From: Algorimicrobium sediminis
Lineage (GTDB): Bacteria > Bacteroidota > Bacteroidia > Flavobacteriales > Flavobacteriaceae
Assembly (NCBI RefSeq): GCF_042684585.1
Contig: NZ_JBHULS010000004.1
Coordinates: forward strand, 186,001 to 250,000
Reading direction: 5' to 3'
DNA: 64,000 nt
Numbering within the stretch: position 1 is the first letter of the stretch; each line of letters begins with the position of its first letter. Both the position numbers and the translations under genes were made by a program. The notes under the pieces are model-generated. The model was given only the letters and a program-made list of their open reading frames with translations. It had not been told where the DNA came from and searched no databases. Below, one piece after another: positions 17,524 through 25,650 of this stretch.

Positions 17524-17612
17524 TAGTATTTAATAAACTAGGTCATTTTTTAGATAGGGAATCTGTTGCATCTTTGCATCAGAAATAAATAAAAAATTAA
17601 ATAACACATACT

Positions 17613-18173
17613 ATGAAAAAATTATTTTTAACAGTTATGGCCTTTGTAACTGTAGGCGCAGCAGTTGTAGCACAAAACAAAGCGGTAAAAGCTTCCGAGA
17701 GTAAAGTGGTTTGGAAAGGTTACAAAGTAGCTGGATCGCACGAGGGAACCATTAATATGGTTGCTGGTAATTTAGAATTTAAAAACGATGTTTTAAAAGG
17801 TGGTGCTTTTGAAATTGATATGGCATCTATTGAAACAACCGATTTATCTGGTGAGTATAAGGATAAATTAGACGGACACTTAAAATCGGACGATTTCTTT
17901 GGTGTTACAAAATACCCTAAAGCAAACTTGGTAATGACAAAAGTGAAGCCAAAAGGTAAAAATGCTTACGATGTTACAGGCAACTTAACTATTAAAGGTC
18001 AAACACATCCTATTCAGTTTGTAATGTCTGTTTATGGTAGTAAAGCAACCGCAAACTTAAAAGTAGACAGAAGTAAATACGATGTTCGTTACGGATCGTC
18101 TAGCTTTTTCGATAATTTACAGGACAAAGTAATATACGATGAGTTCGATATTATTGCCGACCTACAGTTCTAA
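17613..18173 (+). CDS. YceI family protein
   Basis: A 186-residue secreted YceI-like protein, a lipocalin-fold family thought to bind long-chain isoprenoid or lipid-like molecules in the periplasm. The signal peptide MKKLFLTVMAFVTVGAAVVAQ is followed by SKVVWKGYKVAGSHEGTINM, FEIDMASIETTDLSGEYKDKLDGHLKSDDFF and TGNLTIKGQTHPIQF, all typical for the family. The C-terminus SSFFDNLQDKVIYDEFDI is also conserved. It follows the Crp-like gene and is closed by a terminator. Confidence 0.92.
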   Translation: MKKLFLTVMAFVTVGAAVVAQNKAVKASESKVVWKGYKVAGSHEGTINMVAGNLEFKNDVLKGGAFEIDMASIETTDLSGEYKDKLDGHLKSDDFFGVTKYPKANLVMTKVKPKGKNAYDVTGNLTIKGQTHPIQFVMSVYGSKATANLKVDRSKYDVRYGSSSFFDNLQDKVIYDEFDIIADLQF

Positions 18174-18197
18174 AAAACTGTTATTATTTAAACTCCT

Positions 18198-18231
18198 AAA
18201 ACCGTTTCATACAAAATGAAACGGTTTTTTT
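18198..18231 (+). terminator. terminator after yceI
   Basis: AAACCGTTTCAT (18198-18209 region) and ATGAAACGG with a following run of seven T form a perfect stem of about 12 bp with a 5-nt loop. Confidence 0.9.
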
Positions 18232-18279
18232 GTGTTCAAAATTAACCGATTGTGTACCTTTAAAGAAATTTTAAACAGT

Positions 18280-19068
18280 ATGGATATAAAATTAGCAGTT
18301 CTTATAGATGGCGATAATATTCCTTCGGCATATGTAAAAGAAATGATGGAAGAAATTGCAAAATACGGGAACCCAACTATTAAACGTATTTATGGTGATT
18401 GGACCAAGCCGCATTTAGCAAAATGGAAAAACATGTTGTTAGAAAATGCCATTACACCCATTCAGCAATACGGCTACACCACCGGTAAAAATGCTACGGA
18501 TAGCGCTATGATTATAGATGCTATGGATATTTTATACAGCGGAAAAGTTAATGGCTTCTGCTTGGTTTCTAGCGATAGCGATTTTACCCGGCTAGCTACC
18601 CGACTTCGTGAGGCAGGCATGCAAGTTTACGGAATAGGCGAGAAAAAAACACCAAAACCATTTATAGTGGCTTGCGATAAGTTTATTTATATTGAAATTT
18701 TAAAACAAGCATCCAATAGCGATGATGACGATGCTAATGCAGATGAAACAAGCAAAAAGAAAACAACCCAAACAAATACATACGATAAAATAACCCAAAA
18801 AGATATTCAGTTTATCTCGCAAACTATTCAAGATTTAGCCGACGACGATGGCTGGGCCTTTTTAGGCGATGTGGGTGGTTTACTTCAAAAAAAGCAACCA
18901 AATTTTGATTCGCGTAATTATGGGTTTGCAAAATTAACGCCTTTAATAAATTCTATTGATGCTTTTGAAATTGATAAAAGAGAAAGTGGTAATGGCCGTT
19001 TTAAATTAGTGTATGTGCGCCTTAAAGAAAAGAAAACAAACAGCAAAACGCGCCACAAAGGGAAATAA
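18280..19068 (+). CDS. NYN domain protein with C-terminal LOTUS/OST-HTH domain
   Basis: A 262-residue protein. The N-terminal NYN (PIN-like) nuclease domain begins AVLIDGDNIPSAYVKEMM and includes KRIYGDWTKPH, ATDSAMIIDAMDILY and GFCLVSSDSDFTRLATRLREAG, which carry the acidic residues expected at a metal-dependent RNase site. After an acidic linker (SDDDDANADET) the C-terminal part (FISQTIQDLADDDGWAFLGDVGGLLQKK ... GFAKLTPLI, read in pieces) matches the LOTUS/OST-HTH RNA-binding fold. The ATG at 18280 is chosen; an upstream GTG at 18232 lies directly on the preceding terminator's T run. The target RNA is unknown. Confidence 0.88.
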   Translation: MDIKLAVLIDGDNIPSAYVKEMMEEIAKYGNPTIKRIYGDWTKPHLAKWKNMLLENAITPIQQYGYTTGKNATDSAMIIDAMDILYSGKVNGFCLVSSDSDFTRLATRLREAGMQVYGIGEKKTPKPFIVACDKFIYIEILKQASNSDDDDANADETSKKKTTQTNTYDKITQKDIQFISQTIQDLADDDGWAFLGDVGGLLQKKQPNFDSRNYGFAKLTPLINSIDAFEIDKRESGNGRFKLVYVRLKEKKTNSKTRHKGK

Positions 19069-19226
19069 AACAAGCAACCTAAAAGCTTTAAATAACCTAT
19101 TGCTATAACAGCTTTCTAAAACAACCTGTTGGCGTTACGTGTTACATTAACCGCTTAAAATTAATGCGGTTCGTTGGTACGTAGCAAACTATTTTAAGGT
19201 GTGTTTTACCAGTCCTTTTATACGGA

Positions 19227-20456
19227 CTAATATTTAGTGCTTTTACGTACAGGCAAGACAAGGTTGTTAGCTGAATAAAACAAAAAGACTGCCAGAATAC
19301 CACAAACAGAAAACCCAATAAATAAAGGCAAAACACTTTCGGTTACAAAACTACCTATAAAACTGGCAATAGGCACGGCCATAACCGTACTAAAAAAGCC
19401 ATTTATGGCAGAGCCAACGCCGGCAATATGTCCAATTGGCTCCATAGCTAGGGATCGTAAATTGCCAAACAAAAATCCAATAGCCGTAAATTGTAAAGCA
19501 AAAAATACTACCAAAACAGGCAAACTAGGGTTAACACCAGACCAAAATAGGAAAACATATAATAAGGATACCGTGCTAAAACAAACCGCGGCAACAATGG
19601 CAATACGTTTCATGCCAAAGCGCATTACTAAAGTGCCGTTTAAAAAAGTAGAAAAACCTACCGAAATGGCCAAACTAGCAAAAATATACGGAAACAAGTC
19701 TGCTAAATTATATTGTTGCTCAAATATTTGTTGCGAGGTGCTTAAATACACCATAAAAGACCCCGTAATTAACCCTGAAATAATTGTATAAATAACGGCA
19801 TCTTTATGTCTGTAAAATTCTTTGGCTCCAGCCATAAATAGTTGAGGCGTTAGTTTGGTTCGTTTGGAAATACGGTGCGTTTCGGGTTGTCTTTTCCAGA
19901 ACCAAATCATAACTAAAACACCAAAAAGTAAATTAATGTAAAATATAGAGCGCCAACTGTAAAAACTAATTAGAAACTGCCCTAATGTGGGTGCAATAAT
20001 TGGAATTAAAATAAAAATCATGACCACAAACGACATTACTTTGGCCATATAATCGCCGCTATACGAGTCGCGAACCATGGCAATGCTTATGGTTCGTGGA
20101 GCAGCTAATCCCACGCCCTGAAGAACCCGCCCCAAAATAAGCAGACTAAAACTAGCTGTAACCACACACAGTACGCTAGCAGCTATAAAGAGTAAAAATC
20201 CAGCGTAAATAATGGGCTTCCTACCAAAGCTATCAGATAGTGGCCCAAAAATTAGTTGGCCAAATCCCAAACCTAAAAATATCATAGTTACTAATAGTTG
20301 GTTGTCCGAAGTGTCTATTAGTTTAAAATCGCTTGCAATATTTGGTAAAGCAGGCAAAAGCGTATCTATGGAAAAAGCAACAATAGCCATGAGTGCAGCC
20401 ATCATTGCTACAAATTCTATATTAACTTTTTCTGGTGTAATGGGTGTCCGTTGCAT
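19227..20456 (-). CDS. Bcr/CflA family multidrug efflux MFS transporter
   Basis: A 409-residue major facilitator with twelve predicted membrane helices. The N-terminal helix FVAMMAALMAIVAFSIDTLLPALPNI and the loop FGPLSDSFGRKPIIYAG (motif A) are typical of the Bcr/CflA drug:proton antiporters, as are VLQGVGLAAPRTISIAMVRD (motif C region) and IIAPTLGQFL. It would export drugs or other small molecules through the inner membrane with proton exchange. The true substrate is unknown. It is transcribed alone, divergent from the histidine kinase gene. Confidence 0.88.
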   Translation of the reverse strand: MQRTPITPEKVNIEFVAMMAALMAIVAFSIDTLLPALPNIASDFKLIDTSDNQLLVTMIFLGLGFGQLIFGPLSDSFGRKPIIYAGFLLFIAASVLCVVTASFSLLILGRVLQGVGLAAPRTISIAMVRDSYSGDYMAKVMSFVVMIFILIPIIAPTLGQFLISFYSWRSIFYINLLFGVLVMIWFWKRQPETHRISKRTKLTPQLFMAGAKEFYRHKDAVIYTIISGLITGSFMVYLSTSQQIFEQQYNLADLFPYIFASLAISVGFSTFLNGTLVMRFGMKRIAIVAAVCFSTVSLLYVFLFWSGVNPSLPVLVVFFALQFTAIGFLFGNLRSLAMEPIGHIAGVGSAINGFFSTVMAVPIASFIGSFVTESVLPLFIGFSVCGILAVFLFYSANNLVLPVRKSTKY

Positions 20457-20582
20457 CCTGCAAAAATACTGGAAAACACAGCAATTTAGGGCATAATTTT
20501 GTTTAATAGATTGTTAATTCTTCCTATTGTTGGTTAGTAGCTTGTTACACATAGTGCTCATGCAGCTAAATAGCCCATAATT

Positions 20583-20615
20583 TTGGGTTTTTCAGAATTA
20601 AAAAATGTATTTTTG
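20583..20615 (+). promoter_or_regulatory. flavobacterial promoter of the two-component genes
   Basis: TTG at 20583-20585 and TATTTTTG at 20608-20615 are 22 bp apart. The -7 element covers an in-frame ATG at 20605, which shows that translation must start further down, at 20632. Confidence 0.65.
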
Positions 20616-20631
20616 TTTAAATATTAGGCCT

Positions 20632-21732
20632 ATGGCACCTCTCATTTCAGCGGAAGAAAAACTAAACGAACGCATTAAAGAACTTACTTGCCTGTATGCA
20701 GTTAGTTCGTTTATTGCCAATTCTAATCTGGACGATTTGCATCCAACCCTAAAAGCAATAGCCAGAAGTTTACAGGGAGCGCTGTTGTACTCGGAAGAGG
20801 CCTCGGTTGAAATAAAAATTGAAGAAACCATATTTTTTGCGGGTAAAAAAACGGCCGAACAAGTGTTTATTATTTCGGCTATTAAAGCCTTCAATATTCC
20901 TATAGGGGCTATAAAAGTAGGGTATTCTAAAGCAAAATTCACAAGCAATAGTTTTTTAAACGAGGAAAAACAACTACTTCATAAAGTAGCTTTTGAAATT
21001 GGCAACTTATTTGAACGCAAGCAAATTATAGAAAAAGAAATGCTGTCCAGACGCCAAGTGGAGCGTGCAGATAGGTTGTCTATTTTAGGCGAAATTACGG
21101 CCGGAATAGCCCACGAATTGAATACACCTTTGGCTAATATTTTAGGATATTCCGAACTTTTAAAAGAACAGTTTCAAGATAATAAGGCCGTTTTAAACGA
21201 TTTAGAAAAAATTAGAAACAGTGCTATCTATTCCAGAGAAGTGGTTAAAAAACTTATGTTTTTTTCCTGCGACATGCCGCACCAAATGGCGCGTACCAAT
21301 ATAACCACGGTTATTAAGGATGCTATAAGCCTGTTAAAACCAAATTTTTCTAAAAAAGGTATTACCTGTCAGGTAGCTATTCAGGAAACTAATATTCCGT
21401 TTAGGGTAGATAGTATTCAACTAACTCAAGTTATTTTTAATTTAATAATTAACGCCATTTACTTTTCACCGGAAAAAGGTGTTATTACCGTAAAAGTTTC
21501 GCAAACCAGTACCCATATTATTATTGAAATAAGCGATCAGGGTACCGGTATAGATAAAACCATTGGCGATAATATTTTCAATCCATTTTTTACCACAAAA
21601 CCGGTAGGCGAGGGGTCTGGTTTAGGATTAAGTGTGGTGCATGGCATTGTAAAAAGTCATAAAGGAAGTATAAAGCATAGCCCAAATTCGCCAAAAGGTA
21701 CTATTTTTACCATACGGTTTCCTAAAAACTAA
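20632..21732 (+). CDS. soluble sensor histidine kinase
   Basis: A 366-residue cytoplasmic histidine kinase without membrane segments. Residues 1-130 look like a GAF-type sensor (SFIANSNLDDLHPTLKAIAR, then AFEIGNLFERKQII). The dimerisation box GIAHELNTPLANILGY carries the phosphorylated histidine 161. The ATP-binding domain shows LIINAIYFSP (N box), DQGTGID (G1) and GEGSGLGLS (G2). The start at 20632 is set by the promoter, whose -7 element overlaps the upstream ATG. The stop lies 2 bp before the response regulator start, so the two form an operon and a cognate pair. NtrB-like roles in nitrogen control are possible, given gdhA downstream, but the signal is unknown. Confidence 0.92.
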   Translation: MAPLISAEEKLNERIKELTCLYAVSSFIANSNLDDLHPTLKAIARSLQGALLYSEEASVEIKIEETIFFAGKKTAEQVFIISAIKAFNIPIGAIKVGYSKAKFTSNSFLNEEKQLLHKVAFEIGNLFERKQIIEKEMLSRRQVERADRLSILGEITAGIAHELNTPLANILGYSELLKEQFQDNKAVLNDLEKIRNSAIYSREVVKKLMFFSCDMPHQMARTNITTVIKDAISLLKPNFSKKGITCQVAIQETNIPFRVDSIQLTQVIFNLIINAIYFSPEKGVITVKVSQTSTHIIIEISDQGTGIDKTIGDNIFNPFFTTKPVGEGSGLGLSVVHGIVKSHKGSIKHSPNSPKGTIFTIRFPKN

Positions 21733-21734
21733 TC

Positions 21735-23063
21735 ATGGCCTTAAACCTGGAAAATATTTTACTTGTAGACGACGATGTGCACATACTAGAATTATTGCAA
21801 CGGCATCTTCAAACCTTAAATTACCACACCTACAAAGCGGTCTCTGTTAAGGAGGCTATTGCCATTTTACAGGATAAAACAATCGATTTACTAATAACAG
21901 ATTTGAAAATGCCTGGTGTAGATGGTTTGGAATTGGTTAAGTATGTTTCCGAGCATTTTCCAAGTATGCCAAAATTAGTTGTTACGGGTTACCCTTCAAT
22001 TGATGGCGCTTTGGAAGTCATGAAATCTGGCGTAACAGAGTATGTTACGAAACCATTTACCAAAGAGGAACTAAAAACGGCCGTAAAAAAAGCACTGGAT
22101 AGTCGGCCTAAAAGTCTTTCAAATTCGCAAGCCAATACCGTTTCAAGCACAGAATCAAGCGGATTAATAGGGCAGTCCGATGCTATTAAAAAAGTTATCG
22201 ATATCATAAACAGGGTTAAAAATAACAAAGCTACCGTGTTTATTACTGGCGAAAGTGGCACAGGAAAAGAATTGGTAGCACGCTCCATTCATTATTCCGG
22301 TAAATTTTCAAAAGCACCATTTATAGCTGTAAACTGTGGTGCTATTCCAGAAAACTTACTGGAATCGGAATTATTTGGTTACGCCAAAGGCGCTTTTACT
22401 GGTGCAGAGGCTAACCGCGACGGTTTTTTTCAAGCCGCCCAGCAGGGCACTATTTTTTTAGATGAAATTGGCAACGCCTCATTGGCTACACAAGCCCGTT
22501 TGTTGCGTGTGTTGCAAGAAAAAGAAGTCACGCGCGTGGGATCGCAAAAAGTGGAACCTGTAGATGTACGTGTGGTAGCGGCAACCAATGTTAATTTAAA
22601 AGAATTAATAGCTAAAGGCACTTTTCGTGAAGATCTTTATTACAGACTCACTGTGGTTGAGGTAGCAGTGCCACCCTTAAAGGAACGCAAAGAAGACATT
22701 GCTTTACTTGCTAACAAGTTTTTGCAAAAATATGCCGTTGAATTTAAAGACACACGCATGGCTATGGCGCCTGGAGTTATTGAAGCACTAGAAAGATACG
22801 ATTGGCCAGGCAATATTAGAGAACTTGAAAATGTTATTCAGCGTGCCGTTATTATGAGCGATAAGGAAGTTACCATTGCCGATTTACCCGACCAACTAAA
22901 ATACCATATTGAGTTCCCTGAAGTAGAAGAAGCATTTTTACCACTAAAAACCGTTGAGAAAGAGTATATTCTAAAAGTGTTGCAAGCAACCAATAATAAC
23001 AAATCTAAAGCCGCTAAAATATTACAAATAGACAGAAAAACATTAAGTGAAAAAATTAAGTAA
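21735..23063 (+). CDS. sigma-54-dependent NtrC family response regulator
   Basis: A 442-residue activator with three domains. The receiver (1-120) has acidic residues 12-14, the phospho-acceptor aspartate 56 in ITDLKMP and lysine 106. The AAA+ domain (about 143-380) has Walker A GESGTGKE (172-179), the sigma-54-contacting loop GAFTGA (219-224) and FLDEIGNASL as Walker B. The C-terminal Fis-type helix-turn-helix ends KSKAAKILQIDRKTLSEKIK. The intact GAFTGA means it should drive RpoN promoters. A perfect sigma-54 promoter lies 135 bp after its stop, ahead of a small cysteine protein and gdhA, which makes that operon its likely target. Confidence 0.95.
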   Translation: MALNLENILLVDDDVHILELLQRHLQTLNYHTYKAVSVKEAIAILQDKTIDLLITDLKMPGVDGLELVKYVSEHFPSMPKLVVTGYPSIDGALEVMKSGVTEYVTKPFTKEELKTAVKKALDSRPKSLSNSQANTVSSTESSGLIGQSDAIKKVIDIINRVKNNKATVFITGESGTGKELVARSIHYSGKFSKAPFIAVNCGAIPENLLESELFGYAKGAFTGAEANRDGFFQAAQQGTIFLDEIGNASLATQARLLRVLQEKEVTRVGSQKVEPVDVRVVAATNVNLKELIAKGTFREDLYYRLTVVEVAVPPLKERKEDIALLANKFLQKYAVEFKDTRMAMAPGVIEALERYDWPGNIRELENVIQRAVIMSDKEVTIADLPDQLKYHIEFPEVEEAFLPLKTVEKEYILKVLQATNNNKSKAAKILQIDRKTLSEKIK

Positions 23064-23138
23064 GGTTTAAAATGTGGGTAATTATGACACAGGTGTACAA
23101 GAATACCCCAGAACAAAAAAAAGCACACAAAACAATTT

Positions 23139-23152
23139 AATTATATATAATT
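23139..23152 (+). promoter_or_regulatory. 14-bp palindrome, candidate enhancer site for the NtrC-type regulator
   Basis: AATTATATATAATT is a perfect palindrome about 60-70 bp upstream of the sigma-54 promoter at 23198-23212. This is a plausible place for an activator dimer, but in AT-rich DNA such palindromes also arise by chance. Confidence 0.3.
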
Positions 23153-23197
23153 GATTTTCAATGATTTAAAATTAAATTATACATGTTAGTTATAAAC

Positions 23198-23212
23198 TGG
23201 CACAACAGTTGC
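23198..23212 (+). promoter_or_regulatory. sigma-54 (RpoN) promoter, -24/-12
   Basis: TGGCACAACAGTTGC has the invariant GG (23199-23200), exactly ten bases, then GC (23211-23212), and matches the consensus TGGCAC-N5-TTGC fully. The start of transcription should be near 23224, 18 bp before the ATG of the small cysteine protein. It overlaps a TTG at 23209 that would otherwise extend that gene, ruling that start out. It lies directly behind a gene for a sigma-54 activator. Confidence 0.85.
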
Positions 23213-23241
23213 CTTATGGTAGCCGAATTAAAACAGATGTA

Positions 23242-23397
23242 ATGAATCATACCGTGGAAAATAGTTTGTGCCAAGATTGTAAGTTTATTGACACCTGTAT
23301 ATTAACCGCAAATAAAAACTTTATTTGGTCTTGTAGCGAATACGAAGTCGTTGCCAAGCACCACAAACCAAAACAAAAGCAATTAATGACGCACTAA
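23242..23397 (+). CDS. small four-cysteine protein, unknown function
   Basis: A 51-residue protein with cysteines 10, 13, 19 and 31 in the pattern C-x2-C-x5-C-x11-C (SLCQDCKFIDTC and SCSEYEV), which suggests a small zinc- or iron-binding site. The tail is basic (KHHKPKQKQ). No signal peptide is present. It is the first gene after the sigma-54 promoter, and gdhA follows 51 bp later. The ATG at 23242 is used, because the upstream TTG is within the promoter. I do not recognise a named family with certainty; a regulatory or metal-sensing role beside glutamate dehydrogenase is only a guess. Confidence 0.7.
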   Translation: MNHTVENSLCQDCKFIDTCILTANKNFIWSCSEYEVVAKHHKPKQKQLMTH

Positions 23398-23448
23398 AGC
23401 AACAACCAGCAAAAATGCGATCATGCACCTAAATTTAAACACAAAAAA

Positions 23449-24744
23449 ATGACATTAACAAAAAAAGTAAAAAAGAAAGAGCAAGCTAAACAAGGCATGT
23501 TTGAAAATGTTATGAAGCAATTTAATGCTGCTGCAGACATGGTTGAATTAAATCCAAACATCCGAAAAATATTAGCCGTAACAAACAACGAATTAATTAT
23601 CCATTTCCCCGTTCGTATGGATAATGGCGAAGTAGAAATTTTTAAAGGCTACCGCGTACAACACAACAACGCTTTAGGTCCTTATAAAGGTGGTTTGCGT
23701 TACCACCCAACCATCGATATAGATTCTGTTAAGGCATTAGCTATGTGGATGACCTGGAAAACATCTTTAGCCGGTTTACCTTACGGTGGTGCTAAAGGAG
23801 GTATCCAAATGGATCCAACAAAATATTCGCAATCAGAGCTGGAGCGTATAACCAGACGTTTTACCTATGCTTTAGGCGAAAACATTGGGCCAGAACACGA
23901 TATTCCAGCACCAGACGTAAATACCAACGCCCAAACAATGGCCTGGATTGCAGATACCTACATGTCTACAAAAGCGCCTTCAGAGCGTTCTAAAAATCAG
24001 CATGTGGTAACAGGAAAACCAATTGGTTCAGGCGGTTTAGAAGGCCGTGACCGTGCCACTGGTTTTGGTGTTTATTTAACCATTAAATATTGGGCAGAAA
24101 GCAAGCAAGTAGACCTAAAAGGCAAGCGCTTTATTGTGCAAGGTTTTGGTAATGTAGGCTACTGGGCAGCGCACTTTTTAGAAAAAGATGGTGCAAAAAT
24201 GGTAGGCGTGCAAGATGCCTATGGTACCATTAGCAACGAAGAAGGTATATCAGTAGATCATTTATTCGAATTCACAAAAAACAACAAAGGCGCAGTAGTA
24301 GGTTTCCCTGATTCTACGGCTGTTGTTAAAGAAGATTTCTTCGGAATTGATTGCGATATTTGTATTCCTGCCGCATTAGGTAACCAAATTACAGAAGATA
24401 ATGCCGCAAGTATAAAAGCCACACTAGTTGCCGAAGGAGCAAACGGACCAACAACTGTAGAAGCTGAACAAATTTTATTGGACAGAGGCATAACCATTAT
24501 TCCAGATATTTTATGTAATTCGGGTGGTGTAATTGGTAGTTACTTTGAATGGTTGCAAAACCGTAACGGCGAACTATGGGAATTAGAAGAAATCCTTGCT
24601 AGAATTGATAAAAAAATAAGAGAAGTGTTTAGACGCGTTTTAAAAGCATCGGAAGATAAAAATTTAGACATGCGTTCTGCCGCTTATTTTATAGCCATAG
24701 AGCGTATAGAGAAGGCTTACATACAACGTGGTATTTTCCCATAA
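23449..24744 (+). CDS. gdhA: glutamate dehydrogenase
   Basis: A 431-residue hexameric glutamate dehydrogenase, which interconverts glutamate with 2-oxoglutarate and ammonium. The substrate domain has GPYKGGLRYHP, AMWMTWKTSLAGLPYGGAKGGI with the catalytic lysine region, and GPEHDIPAPDVNT with the catalytic aspartate. The nucleotide domain has the fingerprint IVQGFGNVGYWAA and CDICIPAALGNQI. Cofactor preference (NAD or NADP) cannot be read safely. It sits in the operon behind the sigma-54 promoter, so expression probably responds to nitrogen or carbon signals through the upstream two-component pair. The ATG at 23449 gives the expected N-terminus. Confidence 0.96.
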   Translation: MTLTKKVKKKEQAKQGMFENVMKQFNAAADMVELNPNIRKILAVTNNELIIHFPVRMDNGEVEIFKGYRVQHNNALGPYKGGLRYHPTIDIDSVKALAMWMTWKTSLAGLPYGGAKGGIQMDPTKYSQSELERITRRFTYALGENIGPEHDIPAPDVNTNAQTMAWIADTYMSTKAPSERSKNQHVVTGKPIGSGGLEGRDRATGFGVYLTIKYWAESKQVDLKGKRFIVQGFGNVGYWAAHFLEKDGAKMVGVQDAYGTISNEEGISVDHLFEFTKNNKGAVVGFPDSTAVVKEDFFGIDCDICIPAALGNQITEDNAASIKATLVAEGANGPTTVEAEQILLDRGITIIPDILCNSGGVIGSYFEWLQNRNGELWELEEILARIDKKIREVFRRVLKASEDKNLDMRSAAYFIAIERIEKAYIQRGIFP

Positions 24745-24762
24745 ATAAAAAAGTAATTTGAA

Positions 24763-25176
24763 ATGAAATACGGAAGTTTGATATTAGAAAAAAAGGAGTA
24801 TGTTATTTTAAAGGGCTTATTAAATTTATCTAAAAATTATAAAGAAGATACGCGCACATACTCCGTAAAACGGCTTGATGCTGAATTGCAGAATGCAGTA
24901 ATTAAAGATGCAGAATTAATGCCAGATGATGTTATTAGGTTTAACTCTATTATTACTGTAGCTACAGAGGATGGTTGGGAAAACACTTTTGAGTTGGTAA
25001 CACCCAACGAAAAAAACCCGCAAAACAATAAAGTTTCAGTTTTAACACCAATGGGTGCTGCCGTTATGGGCTATGCCGAAAATGATGTTATGGATTGGGA
25101 GTTTCCGGGCGGTGTTAAAAAGCTCCGTATTGTGAAAGTAATTCAAAACAAATCTAACAAACAATACCAAGTATAA
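24763..25176 (+). CDS. GreA/GreB family elongation factor (Rnk-like)
   Basis: A 137-residue protein that resembles the C-terminal FKBP-like domain of GreA/GreB and the regulator Rnk, without the long coiled-coil needed for transcript cleavage. Recognisable text includes VIRFNSIITVATEDGWENTFELVTP and VLTPMGAAVMGYAENDVMDWEFPGG, the usual family end. It lies 18 bp after gdhA and its stop overlaps the next start (TAATG), so it is probably part of the sigma-54 transcript. Proteins of this type bind RNA polymerase; the effect here is unknown. Confidence 0.82.
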   Translation: MKYGSLILEKKEYVILKGLLNLSKNYKEDTRTYSVKRLDAELQNAVIKDAELMPDDVIRFNSIITVATEDGWENTFELVTPNEKNPQNNKVSVLTPMGAAVMGYAENDVMDWEFPGGVKKLRIVKVIQNKSNKQYQV

Positions 25177-25553
25177 TGGATACAAACTCTTTTAACAACC
25201 CAAATACAGACGAAGAAATAATTCTAGCCAGACGCAGTCAAGAATTAGAAGTATGGATTTCGCATCTGAATTATGTTACAGATGAAAGCGATCAGCTAGC
25301 CAAAATAGCTTCCAATAAATTGGGAGATAAAGCGCTACGCGACCAGTTGCTTGAAAAAGCTGAACAAAATACGGTTATTTTAAACGAGATGCACAATTAT
25401 AAATCTTCCATTGAAAAGTATAATGAATGCGACGATTTGGAATGCGACATTTATTATGTTAACCTACATGATACCTATAGTGCTAAATACTTGCGTCATT
25501 TAGAGGCATACCGGGCCATAAAAAACCAGGTATTCGCTAAATTATTGCAATAA
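25176..25553 (+). CDS. hypothetical protein, helical
   Basis: A 125-residue soluble protein that is rich in charged residues and predicted helical (EEIILARRSQELEVWISHLNYVTDESDQLAKI, in parts; LEKAEQNTVILNEMHNYKSSIEKYNEC). It has three cysteines or fewer in the motif ECDDLECD. The start overlaps the stop of the GreA/GreB-like gene by one base, showing translational coupling. It is the last gene before a strong terminator. I do not recognise its family; related proteins occur next to Gre-like genes in flavobacteria as I recall, but the role is unknown. Confidence 0.75.
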   Translation: MDTNSFNNPNTDEEIILARRSQELEVWISHLNYVTDESDQLAKIASNKLGDKALRDQLLEKAEQNTVILNEMHNYKSSIEKYNECDDLECDIYYVNLHDTYSAKYLRHLEAYRAIKNQVFAKLLQ

Positions 25554-25576
25554 TTTAACCAAGGTTAATTGGAAAT

Positions 25577-25610
25577 AACAAGCCACACGCTAAAACGTGT
25601 GGCTTGTTTT
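25577..25610. terminator. bidirectional terminator ending the gdhA operon
   Basis: AACAAGCCACACG (25577-25589) and CGTGTGGCTTGTT (25596-25608) form a perfect 13-bp stem with a T run. It separates the plus-strand gdhA operon from the convergent carboxylase genes. Confidence 0.92.
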
Positions 25611-25650
25611 GTTTGTATTTAAAATTATTGCTTTGTGCTTTTAAAAAGGC

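Noticed and set aside
18232..18279. GTG start extending the NYN protein upstream
   Set aside because: The codon lies directly on the yceI terminator's T run and the extra residues are not family-like; the ATG at 18280 begins at the conserved nuclease strand.
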